Of a DNA stretch of 64,000 nucleotides, positions 25,573 to 35,639 are shown one piece after another. Under the pieces are notes generated by a model. It had not been told where the DNA came from. It ran no database searches and was given only the letters and a program-made list of their open reading frames with translations. The position numbers were made by a program, and so were the translations under genes. The stretch spans positions 506,121-570,120 of the forward strand of contig NZ_JPYO01000045.1 in the NCBI RefSeq assembly GCF_000757485.1, in the 5' to 3' direction. Position 1 is the stretch's first letter, and every line of letters begins with the position of its first letter. The stretch comes from Achromobacter sp. RTa (GTDB taxonomy: Bacteria; Pseudomonadota; Gammaproteobacteria; Burkholderiales; Burkholderiaceae_B).

Positions 25573-26289
25573 TCAGCGTCCTGATGGGGCGGACGGCGAG
25601 AACAGGCCGCCCGTGAGCATGGCGATGGCGTGTGCCGCGATCGTCTGGGTATCGATGGACTGGGCCTGGGCGTCGCCCTGCAGCACCCGCCGCCACAGGG
25701 AGGAGGTGGCCAGGGGCAGCAGGGTCAGGCCCAGGATGGACAGAAACACCAGGCGCGGCTCCACGCCGGGAGTGATGGCGCCCTGGCGCTGGCTGTCGGC
25801 GATCAGGCCGGCGAAGGCGTGCAGGCGGTCGGAGGGCAGATGGCGCAGCACGCGCTCGCGCAGCTGGCCGCCTTCATTGACCACTTCATGCAGCCAGAGG
25901 GAGGGCAGCCAGGGCCGCTGGGCCGCGCATTGGACCAGGCGGCCGACGATGTCGGCTATGAAGGCGCGGGCCGCGGCGGCCGGGTCGGGCGCCGGAATCC
26001 GGGCGGCGCCTTCTGCCAGCGGCACGGATGACCATACAAAGCCGATGACCGGCACGATCCGCTCCAGGACGACCGCGTCGATCAGCTGGTCGCGGCTTTT
26101 GAAGTAGTAATGCACCATCGCCGGCGTGACACCCGCCTGCTGCGCGATATGGGAAATGGTGGTGGCCGCCACCCCGCGGGCAGCGAACAGGTCGGTCGCC
26201 AGGTCCAGCAGTTGCCCGCGGACGGCCGCGTTGTCGGGGCGCTGGGGCCGGCCGGGCCGACGGGGGGGAGGAGGGGGCACGGGGTTCAT
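25573..26289 (-). CDS. TetR/AcrR-family regulator, CecR-like
   Basis: A 238-residue TetR protein with a proline-rich N-terminus, helix-turn-helix at about residues 28-68 (ATDLFAARGVAATTISHIAQ and GVTPAMVHYYFKSRDQLI), and a ligand domain with a DUF1956-like C-terminus. E. coli CecR (YbiH) regulates the related ybhGFSR operon, so this is the probable repressor of the exporter operon it heads. AT-rich inverted repeats lie just upstream of ATG 26289. Confidence 0.9.
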   Translation of the reverse strand: MNPVPPPPPRRPGRPQRPDNAAVRGQLLDLATDLFAARGVAATTISHIAQQAGVTPAMVHYYFKSRDQLIDAVVLERIVPVIGFVWSSVPLAEGAARIPAPDPAAAARAFIADIVGRLVQCAAQRPWLPSLWLHEVVNEGGQLRERVLRHLPSDRLHAFAGLIADSQRQGAITPGVEPRLVFLSILGLTLLPLATSSLWRRVLQGDAQAQSIDTQTIAAHAIAMLTGGLFSPSAPSGR

Positions 26290-26299
26290 GCGGCATATC

Positions 26300-26323
26300 T
26301 TAATTAAATTATTAATTAATTAA
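26300..26323. promoter_or_regulatory. TTAATTAA palindromes, candidate TetR operator
   Basis: TTAATTAA (26300-26307) and TTAATTAATTAA (26312-26323) are perfect palindromes separated by 4 bases and lie 10 bases before the TetR start. The block is almost pure A/T in GC-rich surroundings. It sits in the gap to the divergent curA gene, so it could affect both directions. Operator function is inferred. Confidence 0.5.
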
Positions 26324-26453
26324 AAGGGGGGCACCCGCCAGGGTTACAACCCGAGGCCGCGGACAACGATGGTGTAATGGGGCGGTTCCCCATGCCGCCA
26401 ACCGGGCGCCGCCCGCCGGGCCCGGGCGGCTTTTCGCAGGAGGCTGGACCGTC

Positions 26454-27503
26454 ATGCCGCAATCGTCTTCGATCAACCGCCGCATCGTGCTTGCCGCCCG
26501 GCCGCACGGCGAGCCCTCGGACAGCGACTTCCGTCTGGAAACCGCAGAGGTGCCGCAGCCCGGCCCGGGCCAGGTGCTGCTGCGCACCGTATATCTGTCG
26601 CTGGATCCCTATATGCGCGGGCGCATGAGCGATGCGCCGTCCTACGCCGAGCCCGTCAAGGTCGGCGAGCCCATGGTGGGCGGCACGGTCACGCGCGTCG
26701 AGGCTTCCAGCCACCCCGACTACAAGCCGGGCGAGTGGGTGCTTGCGCAATCCGGCTGGCAGGACTACGCGCTGTCGGACGGTGCCGGCCTGCTGCGCCT
26801 GGGCCCGGATCCCGAGCATCCTTCCTATTCGCTGGGCGTGCTGGGCATGCCGGGTTTCACCGGCTACATGGGCCTGCTGGACATCGGGCAGCCCAAGGCG
26901 GGCGAAACCGTGGTGGTGGCCGCTGCCAGCGGGGCTGTGGGCGCGGTGGTCGGGCAGATCGCCAAGATCCACGGCTGCAAGGTCGTGGGCATCGCGGGCG
27001 GCGCGGACAAATGCCGCTATGTGGTCGACGAGCTGGGCTTCGACGACTGCCTGGACCACAAGGCGCCCGATCTGGCGGGCCGCCTGGCCCGGGCGGTGCC
27101 GCAAGGGATCGACGTGTATTTCGAGAACGTGGGCGGCGCCGTCTTCGACGCGGTGCTGCCGCTGCTGAATCCACGGGCCCGCATTCCGGTCTGCGGCCTG
27201 ATCTCGGCCTATAACGCGACTACCCAGCCCGAGGGGCCCGATCGCCTCGGGCTGCTGATGCGCGCCATCCTGACCAAGCGCCTGAAGGTCCAGGGGTTCA
27301 TCATTTTCAATGAATACGCCCACCGGTACGGCGAGTTCCGCCAGGCGATGGAAGTCCTGGTTCGGGAAGGCCGCGTCAAATACCGCGAAGACGTGGTGGA
27401 AGGGCTGGAGAATGCGCCGCGCGGCCTGATCGGGCTGCTCAGGGGCGAGAACGCCGGCAAGCGCATCGTGCGCGTCGGCCCGGATGAAAGGAATGCGCTA
27501 TGA
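26454..27503 (+). CDS. curA: NADPH-dependent MDR oxidoreductase, CurA-like
   Basis: A 349-residue zinc-independent medium-chain reductase. Blocks such as VLAARPHGEP, LLRTVYLSLDPYMRGRMSD, PMVGGTVTRV, LGVLGMPGFTGYMGLLDIGQ and VVAAASGAVGAVVGQIAK (NADPH-binding) match E. coli CurA (curcumin/dihydrocurcumin reductase) along the whole length. It reduces conjugated enones. AGGAGG lies about 10 bases before ATG 26454. The next gene overlaps its stop by 4 bases, pointing to a shared role in electrophile or carbonyl detoxification. Confidence 0.92.
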   Translation: MPQSSSINRRIVLAARPHGEPSDSDFRLETAEVPQPGPGQVLLRTVYLSLDPYMRGRMSDAPSYAEPVKVGEPMVGGTVTRVEASSHPDYKPGEWVLAQSGWQDYALSDGAGLLRLGPDPEHPSYSLGVLGMPGFTGYMGLLDIGQPKAGETVVVAAASGAVGAVVGQIAKIHGCKVVGIAGGADKCRYVVDELGFDDCLDHKAPDLAGRLARAVPQGIDVYFENVGGAVFDAVLPLLNPRARIPVCGLISAYNATTQPEGPDRLGLLMRAILTKRLKVQGFIIFNEYAHRYGEFRQAMEVLVREGRVKYREDVVEGLENAPRGLIGLLRGENAGKRIVRVGPDERNAL

Positions 27504-28180
27504 ATATCCTGATCGTGCTGACTTCCCATGACACCCTGGGCGACACCGGCCGCAAGACCGGCTTCTGGCTGGAGGAGTTCGCCGCGCCGTACTACGCCTT
27601 CGTCGATGCGGGCGCCAGCATCACGCTGGCCTCGCCCGCGGGCGGCCAGCCACCGCTGGACCCCAAGAGCGATGATCCCGACGCCCAGACCGACGACACG
27701 CGACGCTTCCGCCAGGACGCCGAAGCCCAGCGGCTACTGGCCTCGACGCGGAGGCTGGCCGAGGTGCAGGCGGCCGATTACGACGCCGTCTTCTATCCTG
27801 GCGGCCACGGCCCGCTTTGGGATCTGGCGGAGGATCCGAAGTCGGTTTCGCTGATAGAAACCATGCTGGCAGCGGGCAAGCCGGTATCCGCGGTATGCCA
27901 TGCGCCCGGTGTGTTGCGCCACGCCATGACGGCGGATGGCAAGCCGCTGGTGCAGGGCAGGCAGGTCACCGGATTCTCCAATGCGGAAGAAGCCGCGGTG
28001 CAGTTGAGCGACGTGGTGCCTTTCCTGGTCGAGGACGAGCTGAAGAAGCTGGGCGGGTTGTATTCCAGCGGCCCGGACTGGCAGCCGCACGTGGTCGGCG
28101 ACGGCCTGCTGATCACTGGCCAGAATCCGGCTTCGTCGGTGGGCGTGGCGCAAGCCCTGCTGGAGCGGCTGAAGAACTGA
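27500..28180 (+). CDS. DJ-1/PfpI superfamily protein (Hsp31-like glyoxalase/deglycase type)
   Basis: A 226-residue protein with Glu25/Glu26 (FWLEEF), FYPGGHGPLWDL near residue 98 and the nucleophile elbow with Cys133-His134 (SAVCHAPG). Length and the GRKTGFWLEEF start fit the Hsp31-like class of DJ-1/PfpI proteins, which includes glutathione-independent glyoxalases. Its ATG overlaps the curA stop as ATGA. Methylglyoxal-type carbonyl detoxification is inferred from family and its coupling to curA. Confidence 0.9.
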   Translation: MNILIVLTSHDTLGDTGRKTGFWLEEFAAPYYAFVDAGASITLASPAGGQPPLDPKSDDPDAQTDDTRRFRQDAEAQRLLASTRRLAEVQAADYDAVFYPGGHGPLWDLAEDPKSVSLIETMLAAGKPVSAVCHAPGVLRHAMTADGKPLVQGRQVTGFSNAEEAAVQLSDVVPFLVEDELKKLGGLYSSGPDWQPHVVGDGLLITGQNPASSVGVAQALLERLKN

Positions 28181-28309
28181 TGAGGGCGTCCGGTTCACGG
28201 CCGCTCGGGTGGAGTGCGATCAGATTGGCAGGAATGGCACGGCAATGTGTCAGAATCGCGGCTTTTTGAAACATGCGCGGCGCCATGCCGCCCCGCGCGC
28301 CTAGTCCTG

Positions 28310-28909
28310 ATGCCTCCAGACGTACCCGAATTTTCCCATGGCTGCTGTGTGGAGGCGCTGTTCGCCGCCATGCGCGCGCGCGACCCGGCCACCGGCCGCC
28401 ATTGCAATCGAGTGGTGGACCTGAGCGTGGCCCTGGCCCAGGCGTGCAGCCTGCCCGAGGCTGAACACGAAGCGGTCGCCATCGCGGCCAGGCTGCACGA
28501 CATCGGCAAGATCGCCACGCCGGACCGCGTGCTGTTCTCTCCCGGCCGCCTGGAAGGGGAGGACTGGGAGATCATGAAGGGGCATGCCGCCGCCGGCGCC
28601 GACATCATCATGCACAGCGCGATTCCGCAGCGCGATCGGGTCGCGCTCGCGGTGCGGCACCACCACGAGCATTTCGACGGCTCCGGCTATCCAGGCGGCC
28701 TGGCCGGCGAAAGCATTCCGCTGCACGCGCGCATCATTTCACTGGCGGATTCCTACGACGCCCTGGGCGACGCCCGGCCCTATCATCCCGCGCGCCCGCA
28801 CGCGGAAATCATGCGCATCCTGGCCGGAGAGTCCGGCTCCAAGTGCGACCCGCAACTCCTGCGCGCTTTCGAGCGAATGATCCACAGCAGCCCTTTGAGG
28901 GTGCCGTAG
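28310..28909 (+). CDS. HD-GYP domain protein (probable cyclic-di-GMP phosphodiesterase)
   Basis: A 199-residue protein consisting almost only of an HD-GYP domain. His63-Asp64 (LHDIGKIATPD), MKGHAAAGADI, HHHEHFDGSGYPGGL with the GYP at 126-128, and ARIISLADSYDAL are all present, so the metal site looks intact. It lacks an attached receiver or sensor domain. ATG 28310 is chosen; an in-frame GTG at 28214 would add 32 residues. It may hydrolyse c-di-GMP, but small stand-alone HD-GYP proteins can act on other nucleotides. Confidence 0.87.
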   Translation: MPPDVPEFSHGCCVEALFAAMRARDPATGRHCNRVVDLSVALAQACSLPEAEHEAVAIAARLHDIGKIATPDRVLFSPGRLEGEDWEIMKGHAAAGADIIMHSAIPQRDRVALAVRHHHEHFDGSGYPGGLAGESIPLHARIISLADSYDALGDARPYHPARPHAEIMRILAGESGSKCDPQLLRAFERMIHSSPLRVP

Positions 28910-28968
28910 GTTGGGTGTCGCGCGAAATCATCGACAAAAAGGCGCATTTGCCCAACGCGCGCAACCCA
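28906..28968. repeat. Intergenic inverted repeat related to the downstream tandem repeats
   Basis: GTAGGTTGGGTGTCGCGCG begins at 28906, overlapping the HD-GYP stop. An imperfect inverted partner CGCGCGCAACCCA lies at 28956-28968. The first arm differs at only three positions from the complement of the tandem repeat unit at 29070-29153 (GTAGGACGGGTGTAGCGCG), so all belong to one repeat family, placed in opposite orientations around a noncoding stretch. Confidence 0.6.
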
Positions 28969-29069
28969 TGCGGGCTTGAGCGGACCCTGTCCGCATCGGC
29001 CGGAGAGCTGCTTATTGCAGCCGCACGGGTTACGCGCGCTGGATGCCTGCGTTCTAGCCCAAGAACTCT

Positions 29070-29153
29070 CGCGCTACACCCGTCCTACAGTCCGTAACGC
29101 GCTACACCCGTCCTACAGTCGGTAACGCGCTGCACCCGTCCTACAGTCGGTAA
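29070..29153. repeat. Three tandem 28-bp repeats running across the glpD stop codon
   Basis: Three contiguous copies of a 28-base unit (29070-29097, 29098-29125, 29126-29153) start CGCGCT(A/G)CACCCGTCCTAC and end GTAA. The third copy holds the last codons and stop of glpD (stop at 29141-29143). Copies 1 and 2 differ at one position and copies 2 and 3 at one. A partial fourth start follows inside glpD. Confidence 0.85.
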
Positions 29154-30736
29154 TGCGCTGCCACCGTTTGCAGGTCCTGCAGCGTGCGCTGCTGCCAGGC
29201 GGCGTCGTGCCCGAGTTCCTCCGCGAGGATGCGCGCCACTTCGGGGGCGGCCAGCATCGCGGCCTCGCTGTCCAGGAACAGCGCGCGGTTGCGGCGCGCC
29301 AGCACGTCTTCGGCGCTGCGCGCGAGTTCGAAGCGCGCGGCGAAACGGACGTGGGCTTCGGACAGCCCGCTGCTCTTGACCAGCATGCGCTCCGCGCCCG
29401 GCAGCGCCTTCAGCGCCGGCAGGTCGCTGCCGTAGTAGCTGTCCGGGGTGCCCGCGTGCTCCTGCGACGGGGCCAGGCCCGCGGCGCCGTGCAGCGGCAG
29501 CGTTTCGGTGCGGCAGCTGGCCTGCGTCAGCAACTGGTGCTGGATGGCGGTGTCCACCACGTCTTGCGCCATGCGGCGGTAGGTCGTCCATTTGCCGCCG
29601 GTTACCGTCACGAGCCCGGCCTTGGACACCAGGATCGTGTGCTCCCGCGACAAGGTCTTGGTGGACGCTTCGCCGGTGGCCTTCACCAGCGGACGCAGGC
29701 CCGCCCAGACGCTGGTGACGTCGTCGCGCGTGGGCTTGCGGCTGAGGTAGCGGGCCGCCGTGCCCAGGATGAAGTCCACATCCTGCGCCCCGGCTTCCGG
29801 ATCCAGCGGCAGATCGTTGCGCGGCGTGTCGGTGGTGCCGACGATGGTATGGCCGTTCCAGGGCACGACGAACAGCACGCGTCCGTCGTCGGTCTTGGGA
29901 ATCAGGATGGCGCGGTTGCCCGGCAGGAAATCCCGGGGCAGCGTCAGGTGCACGCCCTGGCTGGGAGCGACCATGGTTTGCGCGTTCTTGTCTTCCATGC
30001 GCCGCACCGCGTCGACCCAGACGCCGGTGGCATTGACCACGCAGCGCGCGCGCAGCGTGAAGGAGGAACCGCCGATCGCGTCCTGCGCCGTCACGCCGTC
30101 CACCTTGCCGCCCGTCATGGTCAGGCCGGTGGCGCGCACGTAGTTCACCGCCGTGCCGCCGAGGTCGAACAGGGTGCGCATCAGGCTGACCGCCAGGCGT
30201 GCGTCGTCGAACTGGCCGTCGTAGTACAGCACGCCGCCCCTGAGCTTGCGGCCGTTCACGCTTTCTGCCAGCGTCGGCGCGTTGGCCAGCGTGTCGCGGC
30301 GGGACAGCCAGCGGCTGGGCGACAGGTTCAGCTTGCCGGCCAGCATGTCGTACATCTTCAGGCCGACGCCGTAGAAGGGCTGGTCCAGCAGGTTGTACGC
30401 GGGCACGACGAAACCTAGCGGCCACACCAGGTGCGGCGCGTTGCGGTTGAGCAGCCCGCGTTCATGCAGGGCTTCGCGCACCAGGCTGACGTTGCCCTGC
30501 GCCAGGTAGCGCACGCCGCCGTGCACCAGCTTGGTGGCCTTGCTGGAGGTGCCCTTGGCGAAGTCGGCGCCTTCGATCAGCAGCGTACGGTAGCCGCGCG
30601 ACGCGGCGTCGACCGCGGTGCCCAGGCCCGTGGCGCCGCCGCCGATGACGATCACATCCCAGGAGTGCGTGTTGTCCAGCGTGGCCAGGAGGCGGTTGCG
30701 GTCGGGCGGAGCGACGGAGGCGGGGGAGGAGTTCAT
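29141..30736 (-). CDS. glpD: FAD-dependent glycerol-3-phosphate dehydrogenase
   Basis: GlpD oxidises sn-glycerol 3-phosphate to dihydroxyacetone phosphate at the inner membrane and passes electrons to quinone. The 531-residue protein has the dinucleotide fold VIVIGGGATGLGTAVDAASRG near residue 30 (motif), the FAD/substrate signature KATKLVHGGVRYL near 65, VNATGVWVDAV and VTGGKWTTYRRMA. ATG 30736 lies 5 bases after the glpR stop; a TTG at 30745 overlapping that stop as TTGA is an alternative coupled start. It forms an operon with glpR, divergent from the glycerol importer. Confidence 0.95.
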   Translation of the reverse strand: MNSSPASVAPPDRNRLLATLDNTHSWDVIVIGGGATGLGTAVDAASRGYRTLLIEGADFAKGTSSKATKLVHGGVRYLAQGNVSLVREALHERGLLNRNAPHLVWPLGFVVPAYNLLDQPFYGVGLKMYDMLAGKLNLSPSRWLSRRDTLANAPTLAESVNGRKLRGGVLYYDGQFDDARLAVSLMRTLFDLGGTAVNYVRATGLTMTGGKVDGVTAQDAIGGSSFTLRARCVVNATGVWVDAVRRMEDKNAQTMVAPSQGVHLTLPRDFLPGNRAILIPKTDDGRVLFVVPWNGHTIVGTTDTPRNDLPLDPEAGAQDVDFILGTAARYLSRKPTRDDVTSVWAGLRPLVKATGEASTKTLSREHTILVSKAGLVTVTGGKWTTYRRMAQDVVDTAIQHQLLTQASCRTETLPLHGAAGLAPSQEHAGTPDSYYGSDLPALKALPGAERMLVKSSGLSEAHVRFAARFELARSAEDVLARRNRALFLDSEAAMLAAPEVARILAEELGHDAAWQQRTLQDLQTVAAHYRL

Positions 30737-30741
30737 GGAGG

Positions 30742-31533
30742 TCAAGGTGTTTGCTTCAAAGTATTGGGCGCCGCGGCGACGTCGCAGCGCACGCCGGCGT
30801 CCAGCAGGACCTGCGCCAGCGGCTCCTGCGGATGCGCATCGGTGAAAAACCGGTCTATCTGGGAGATGTGCGCCAGTTCCACCATGGCCTGGCGCTTGAA
30901 TTTGCTGCTGTCGGCGGCGAGCCAGACTTCGCGCGATTGCTCGATGATGGTCCGCGCGACGCGCACTTCGCGGAAGTCGTAGTCGCGCAGCGTGCCGTCG
31001 GCTTCGATGCCGGAGATGCCGATCAGGCCGATGTCCACCTTGAACTGGCGGATGAAATCCATAGTGGCTTCGCCCACGATGCCGCGGTCGCGCGAACGCA
31101 CCACCCCCCCGGCGACGATGACCTCGCAGTCGGGATTGTCCGACAGGATGTCCGCCACGTGCAGGTTGTTGGTGATGACGCGCAGGCCGCGATGGCGCAG
31201 CAGCGCCCGCGCGATGGCTTCGGTGGTGGTGCCGATGTTCAGGATCAGCGAACAGCCGTCGGGCACGGCGCGCGCCACCGCCTCGGCGATGCGCTGCTTG
31301 CCGGCGGCGTGCAGGCCCTGGCGCTTGCGGTAGGCGATGTTCTCGATGGTCGACGCTTCAATGCGCACGCCGCCGTGGAAGCGCGAAAGCAATCCGGCTT
31401 CCGAAAGAATATTGACATCGCGCCGCACGGTCTGCAGCGTGACGTCAAAGCGTTTGGCGAGCTCTTCGATCGAGGCGGAGCCCTGGGCTCGCACCATTTC
31501 GATCAGGGCGCTCTGTCGGGGATTCAGTGTCAT
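30742..31533 (-). CDS. glpR: DeoR-family glycerol regulon repressor
   Basis: A 263-residue DeoR-type repressor. The N-terminal helix-turn-helix includes NPRQSALIEMVRAQGSASIE and FDVTLQTVRRDVNILSEAG. The C-terminal sugar-phosphate domain has LNIGTTTEAIARAL, ITNNLHVADIL and VVRSRDRGIVGEATM. The expected inducer is glycerol 3-phosphate. ATG 31533 matches the usual family N-terminus (MTLNPRQ); an upstream in-frame extension is unlikely. It precedes glpD and faces glpS, so it probably controls both transcripts. Confidence 0.92.
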   Translation of the reverse strand: MTLNPRQSALIEMVRAQGSASIEELAKRFDVTLQTVRRDVNILSEAGLLSRFHGGVRIEASTIENIAYRKRQGLHAAGKQRIAEAVARAVPDGCSLILNIGTTTEAIARALLRHRGLRVITNNLHVADILSDNPDCEVIVAGGVVRSRDRGIVGEATMDFIRQFKVDIGLIGISGIEADGTLRDYDFREVRVARTIIEQSREVWLAADSSKFKRQAMVELAHISQIDRFFTDAHPQEPLAQVLLDAGVRCDVAAAPNTLKQTP

Positions 31534-31584
31534 GTTCACATCATAAAACAACAAAAGCGAAAAATAATGACGCGCTGCAAGATT

Positions 31585-31622
31585 GTTTTTTGTTCGCTTC
31601 TTTAGTAAAACGCACAAAAAAC
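31585..31622. promoter_or_regulatory. Inverted repeat in the glpR-glpS gap, candidate GlpR operator
   Basis: GTTTTTTGTTCG (31585-31596) and CGCACAAAAAAC (31611-31622) are inverted copies with one mismatch and a 14-base spacer. Related CGAAA/TTCGC tracts occur on both sides (31556-31566 and 31621-31627). The block lies in the 210-base divergent gap between glpR and glpS, where a shared GlpR site is expected. Binding is inferred. Confidence 0.5.
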
Positions 31623-31743
31623 GAAAGCTATCTGAAAGAGTATGCTCATCCTGTCGTTCGCTTGACGCAGGTCGAGCCGCTGTACCGAATACCGAAGTCC
31701 GGATTAAACAAATAGGGACGCATTAGTAGGTAGAGGAGATCAG

Positions 31744-32838
31744 ATGCAGCTGAACCTGGACGGGGTAGGTTTGCGGGCCGGTTCGCAAACCCACCTGTAT
31801 CCCATGAGCCTCGCTCCGGTCGAGGGCGCCATGACGGTGCTGCTGGGCGCGACGCTGGCGGGCAAGACGTCGCTGATGCGCATCATGGCCGGGCTGGACC
31901 GGCCCACCGAAGGCCGGGTGCTGGCCGATGGCGCGGACGTCACCGGCGTGCCGGTGCGCCAGCGCAATGTCGCCATGGTGTATCAGCAGTTCATCAATTA
32001 CCCGTCCATGTCGGTCTACGACAACATTGCCTCGCCGCTGAAGCTGCGCGGCGCGGGCGGCATATCCGAAAAGGTGCGGGCCATGGCGGCCCGGCTCCAC
32101 ATCGACCACCTGCTGGAACGCTATCCCTCGGAGCTGTCGGGAGGGCAGCAGCAGCGCGTGGCGCTGGCCCGGGCCCTGGCCAAGGACGCGCCGCTCATCC
32201 TGCTGGACGAGCCTCTCGTCAACCTCGACTACAAGTTGCGCGAAGAACTGCGCGATGAACTGGCCGAGCTGTTCGCCGAAGGGCGCTCCACGGTCGTCTA
32301 CGCCACCACCGAGCCCGGCGAGGCGCTGTTGCTGGGAGGGCACACGGCGGTGCTGGACGCCGGCGAGCTCCTGCAATACGGGCCGACCGCGGAGGTCTTC
32401 CACCGGCCGAATTCGCTGCGCGTGGCGCGCGCCTTCAGCGATCCGCCCATGAACCTGTTCGCCGCGCGCCAAACGGCTGACGGCTTCCTGCTGCAAGGAG
32501 ACGTGGAAGTGCGGCGCGCGCTGCCGCAGGGCGCGGGCGAAGATGGCGGGGCAATCACAGCGGGCCTGCGGGCCGGCGCGCTGGACGTGGAACCCCGGCC
32601 CGGCCACTTGGGCTTGCCCGGGGTCGTGAAGCTGGCGGAGATTTCCGGGTCCGACACGTTCGTGCACGCGGAGACGCCGGCGGGCGACGTGGTGGCGCAA
32701 CTGCCCGGCGTCCACCGCTATACGCTGGACGAGCGCGTGCAGCTGTACTTCGATCCCGCCCAGACCTACGCCTTCGGGGCGGAAGGAGCCTTGCTGGCCG
32801 CGCCGCGGCAGCCGGCGGGCGCGGGGGAGACGGCCTGA
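31744..32838 (+). CDS. glpS: Glycerol ABC importer, ATPase subunit GlpS
   Basis: A 364-residue ATPase of the sugar (CUT1-like) importer type. Walker A GATLAGKT (35-42), Q-loop VYQQFINYP, an intact signature LSGGQQQR (131-138) and Walker B LILLDEP (Glu156) are present. The switch histidine is missing: the usual THDQ is ATTEP, with Thr189 at the His position. A regulatory MOP/TOBE-like region follows (about 240-350). It is the first gene of an operon ordered like glpSTPQUV, the glycerol transporter described in Rhizobium leguminosarum. GAGGAG precedes ATG 31744. Its stop overlaps the glpT ATG. Confidence 0.9.
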   Translation: MQLNLDGVGLRAGSQTHLYPMSLAPVEGAMTVLLGATLAGKTSLMRIMAGLDRPTEGRVLADGADVTGVPVRQRNVAMVYQQFINYPSMSVYDNIASPLKLRGAGGISEKVRAMAARLHIDHLLERYPSELSGGQQQRVALARALAKDAPLILLDEPLVNLDYKLREELRDELAELFAEGRSTVVYATTEPGEALLLGGHTAVLDAGELLQYGPTAEVFHRPNSLRVARAFSDPPMNLFAARQTADGFLLQGDVEVRRALPQGAGEDGGAITAGLRAGALDVEPRPGHLGLPGVVKLAEISGSDTFVHAETPAGDVVAQLPGVHRYTLDERVQLYFDPAQTYAFGAEGALLAAPRQPAGAGETA

Positions 32839-33922
32839 TGGCGCAAATCGAGCTGGACCTTTCCCATTCCTACGTCGCGGATCCCCGGACGGACGAAGAC
32901 TACGCGCTGCTGCCGTTGAAGTTCACGTTCCGGGACGGCGGCGCCTACGCTTTGCTGGGGCCATCCGGTTGCGGCAAGACCACGCTGCTGAACTGCGTGT
33001 CGGGGCTCCTGCGGCCGTCGCATGGCCGCATCCTGTTCGACGGCGAGGACGTCACGGGCAAGACGCCGCAGGCGCGCAACATCGCCCAGGTCTTCCAGTT
33101 CCCGGTCGTGTACGACACCATGACGGTGGCCGAGAACCTGGCATTCCCCCTGCGCAACCGCGGCATGGCGCCGGACCGCATCCGCGAGCGGGTGGGCCGC
33201 ATCGCCGAGATGCTGGAAATGTCCGCCGTGCTGGACCGCCGGGCCAGCGGCCTGACGGCCGACGCCAAGCAGAAGATCTCGCTGGGCCGCGGCCTGGTGC
33301 GCAGCGACGTGTCGGCCATCCTGTTCGACGAGCCGCTGACCGTGATCGATCCGCAGCTCAAGTGGGAATTGCGCCGCAAGCTCAAGGAGATCCACCACGA
33401 GTTCAAGCTGACGCTGATCTACGTCACGCACGACCAGACCGAGGCGCTGACCTTCGCCGACCAGGTCATGGTGATGGCGCGGGGCCGGGCCGTGCAGGTG
33501 GGCACCGCGGACGACCTGTTCCAGCGGCCGGCGCATACCTTCGTGGGCCATTTCATCGGTTCGCCCGGCATGAACTTCCTGCCGGCGCAATGGCGCGACG
33601 GCGCGCTGGAGGTGGGCGGGAGGCGCGTGACGGGCGTGCCCGAGGACATGGCGGCAAGGCTGGCCGGCGCGGGGCCGGTGAAACTGGGCGTACGCCCCGA
33701 ATACCTGCGCCTGGCCGAGCCGGACGCGGCCGGCGCCGTGCCCATGCGCGTCGAGCGGGTGCAGGACGTGGGCACCTACACGCTGCTGGTGGCCGACTAC
33801 GAGGGCACGCCGGTGCGCGCCCGGCTGGGTAACGGCGCCGTTCCGGCCGCGGCCGGCGGTACCGTCTGGCTTTCCGTGCTCAATCCGCACACCTGCTTCT
33901 ACCGCGACGAGGAGCTGATCCG

Positions 33923-33926
<4 letters not shown>
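32838..33926 (+). CDS. glpT: Glycerol ABC importer, ATPase subunit GlpT
   Basis: A 362-residue ATPase, the second of the pair. Walker A GPSGCGKT (41-48), Q87, Walker B AILFDEP (Glu165) and the switch His198 (YVTHDQTEAL) are intact. The signature motif is degenerate: LTADA (139-143) stands where LSGGQ is expected. A C-terminal TOBE-like domain follows. With GlpS it should form a heterodimer having one complete ATP site. The name is that of the ABC transporter gene, not of the unrelated glycerol-3-phosphate antiporter GlpT of E. coli. It overlaps glpS by 1 base and glpP by 4. Confidence 0.9.
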
Positions 33927-35618
<1,692 letters not shown>

Positions 35619-35639
35619 CGCCGCAAGGAGGGCTGCCCC

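Noticed and set aside
28214-28309. GTG 28214 as the HD-GYP start
   Set aside because: It would add 32 residues with no domain similarity. ATG 28310 gives a protein starting close to the HD domain. Not fully excluded.
29070-29153. Possible CRISPR array
   Set aside because: The 28-base units are directly contiguous with no spacers, and no cas genes are present.
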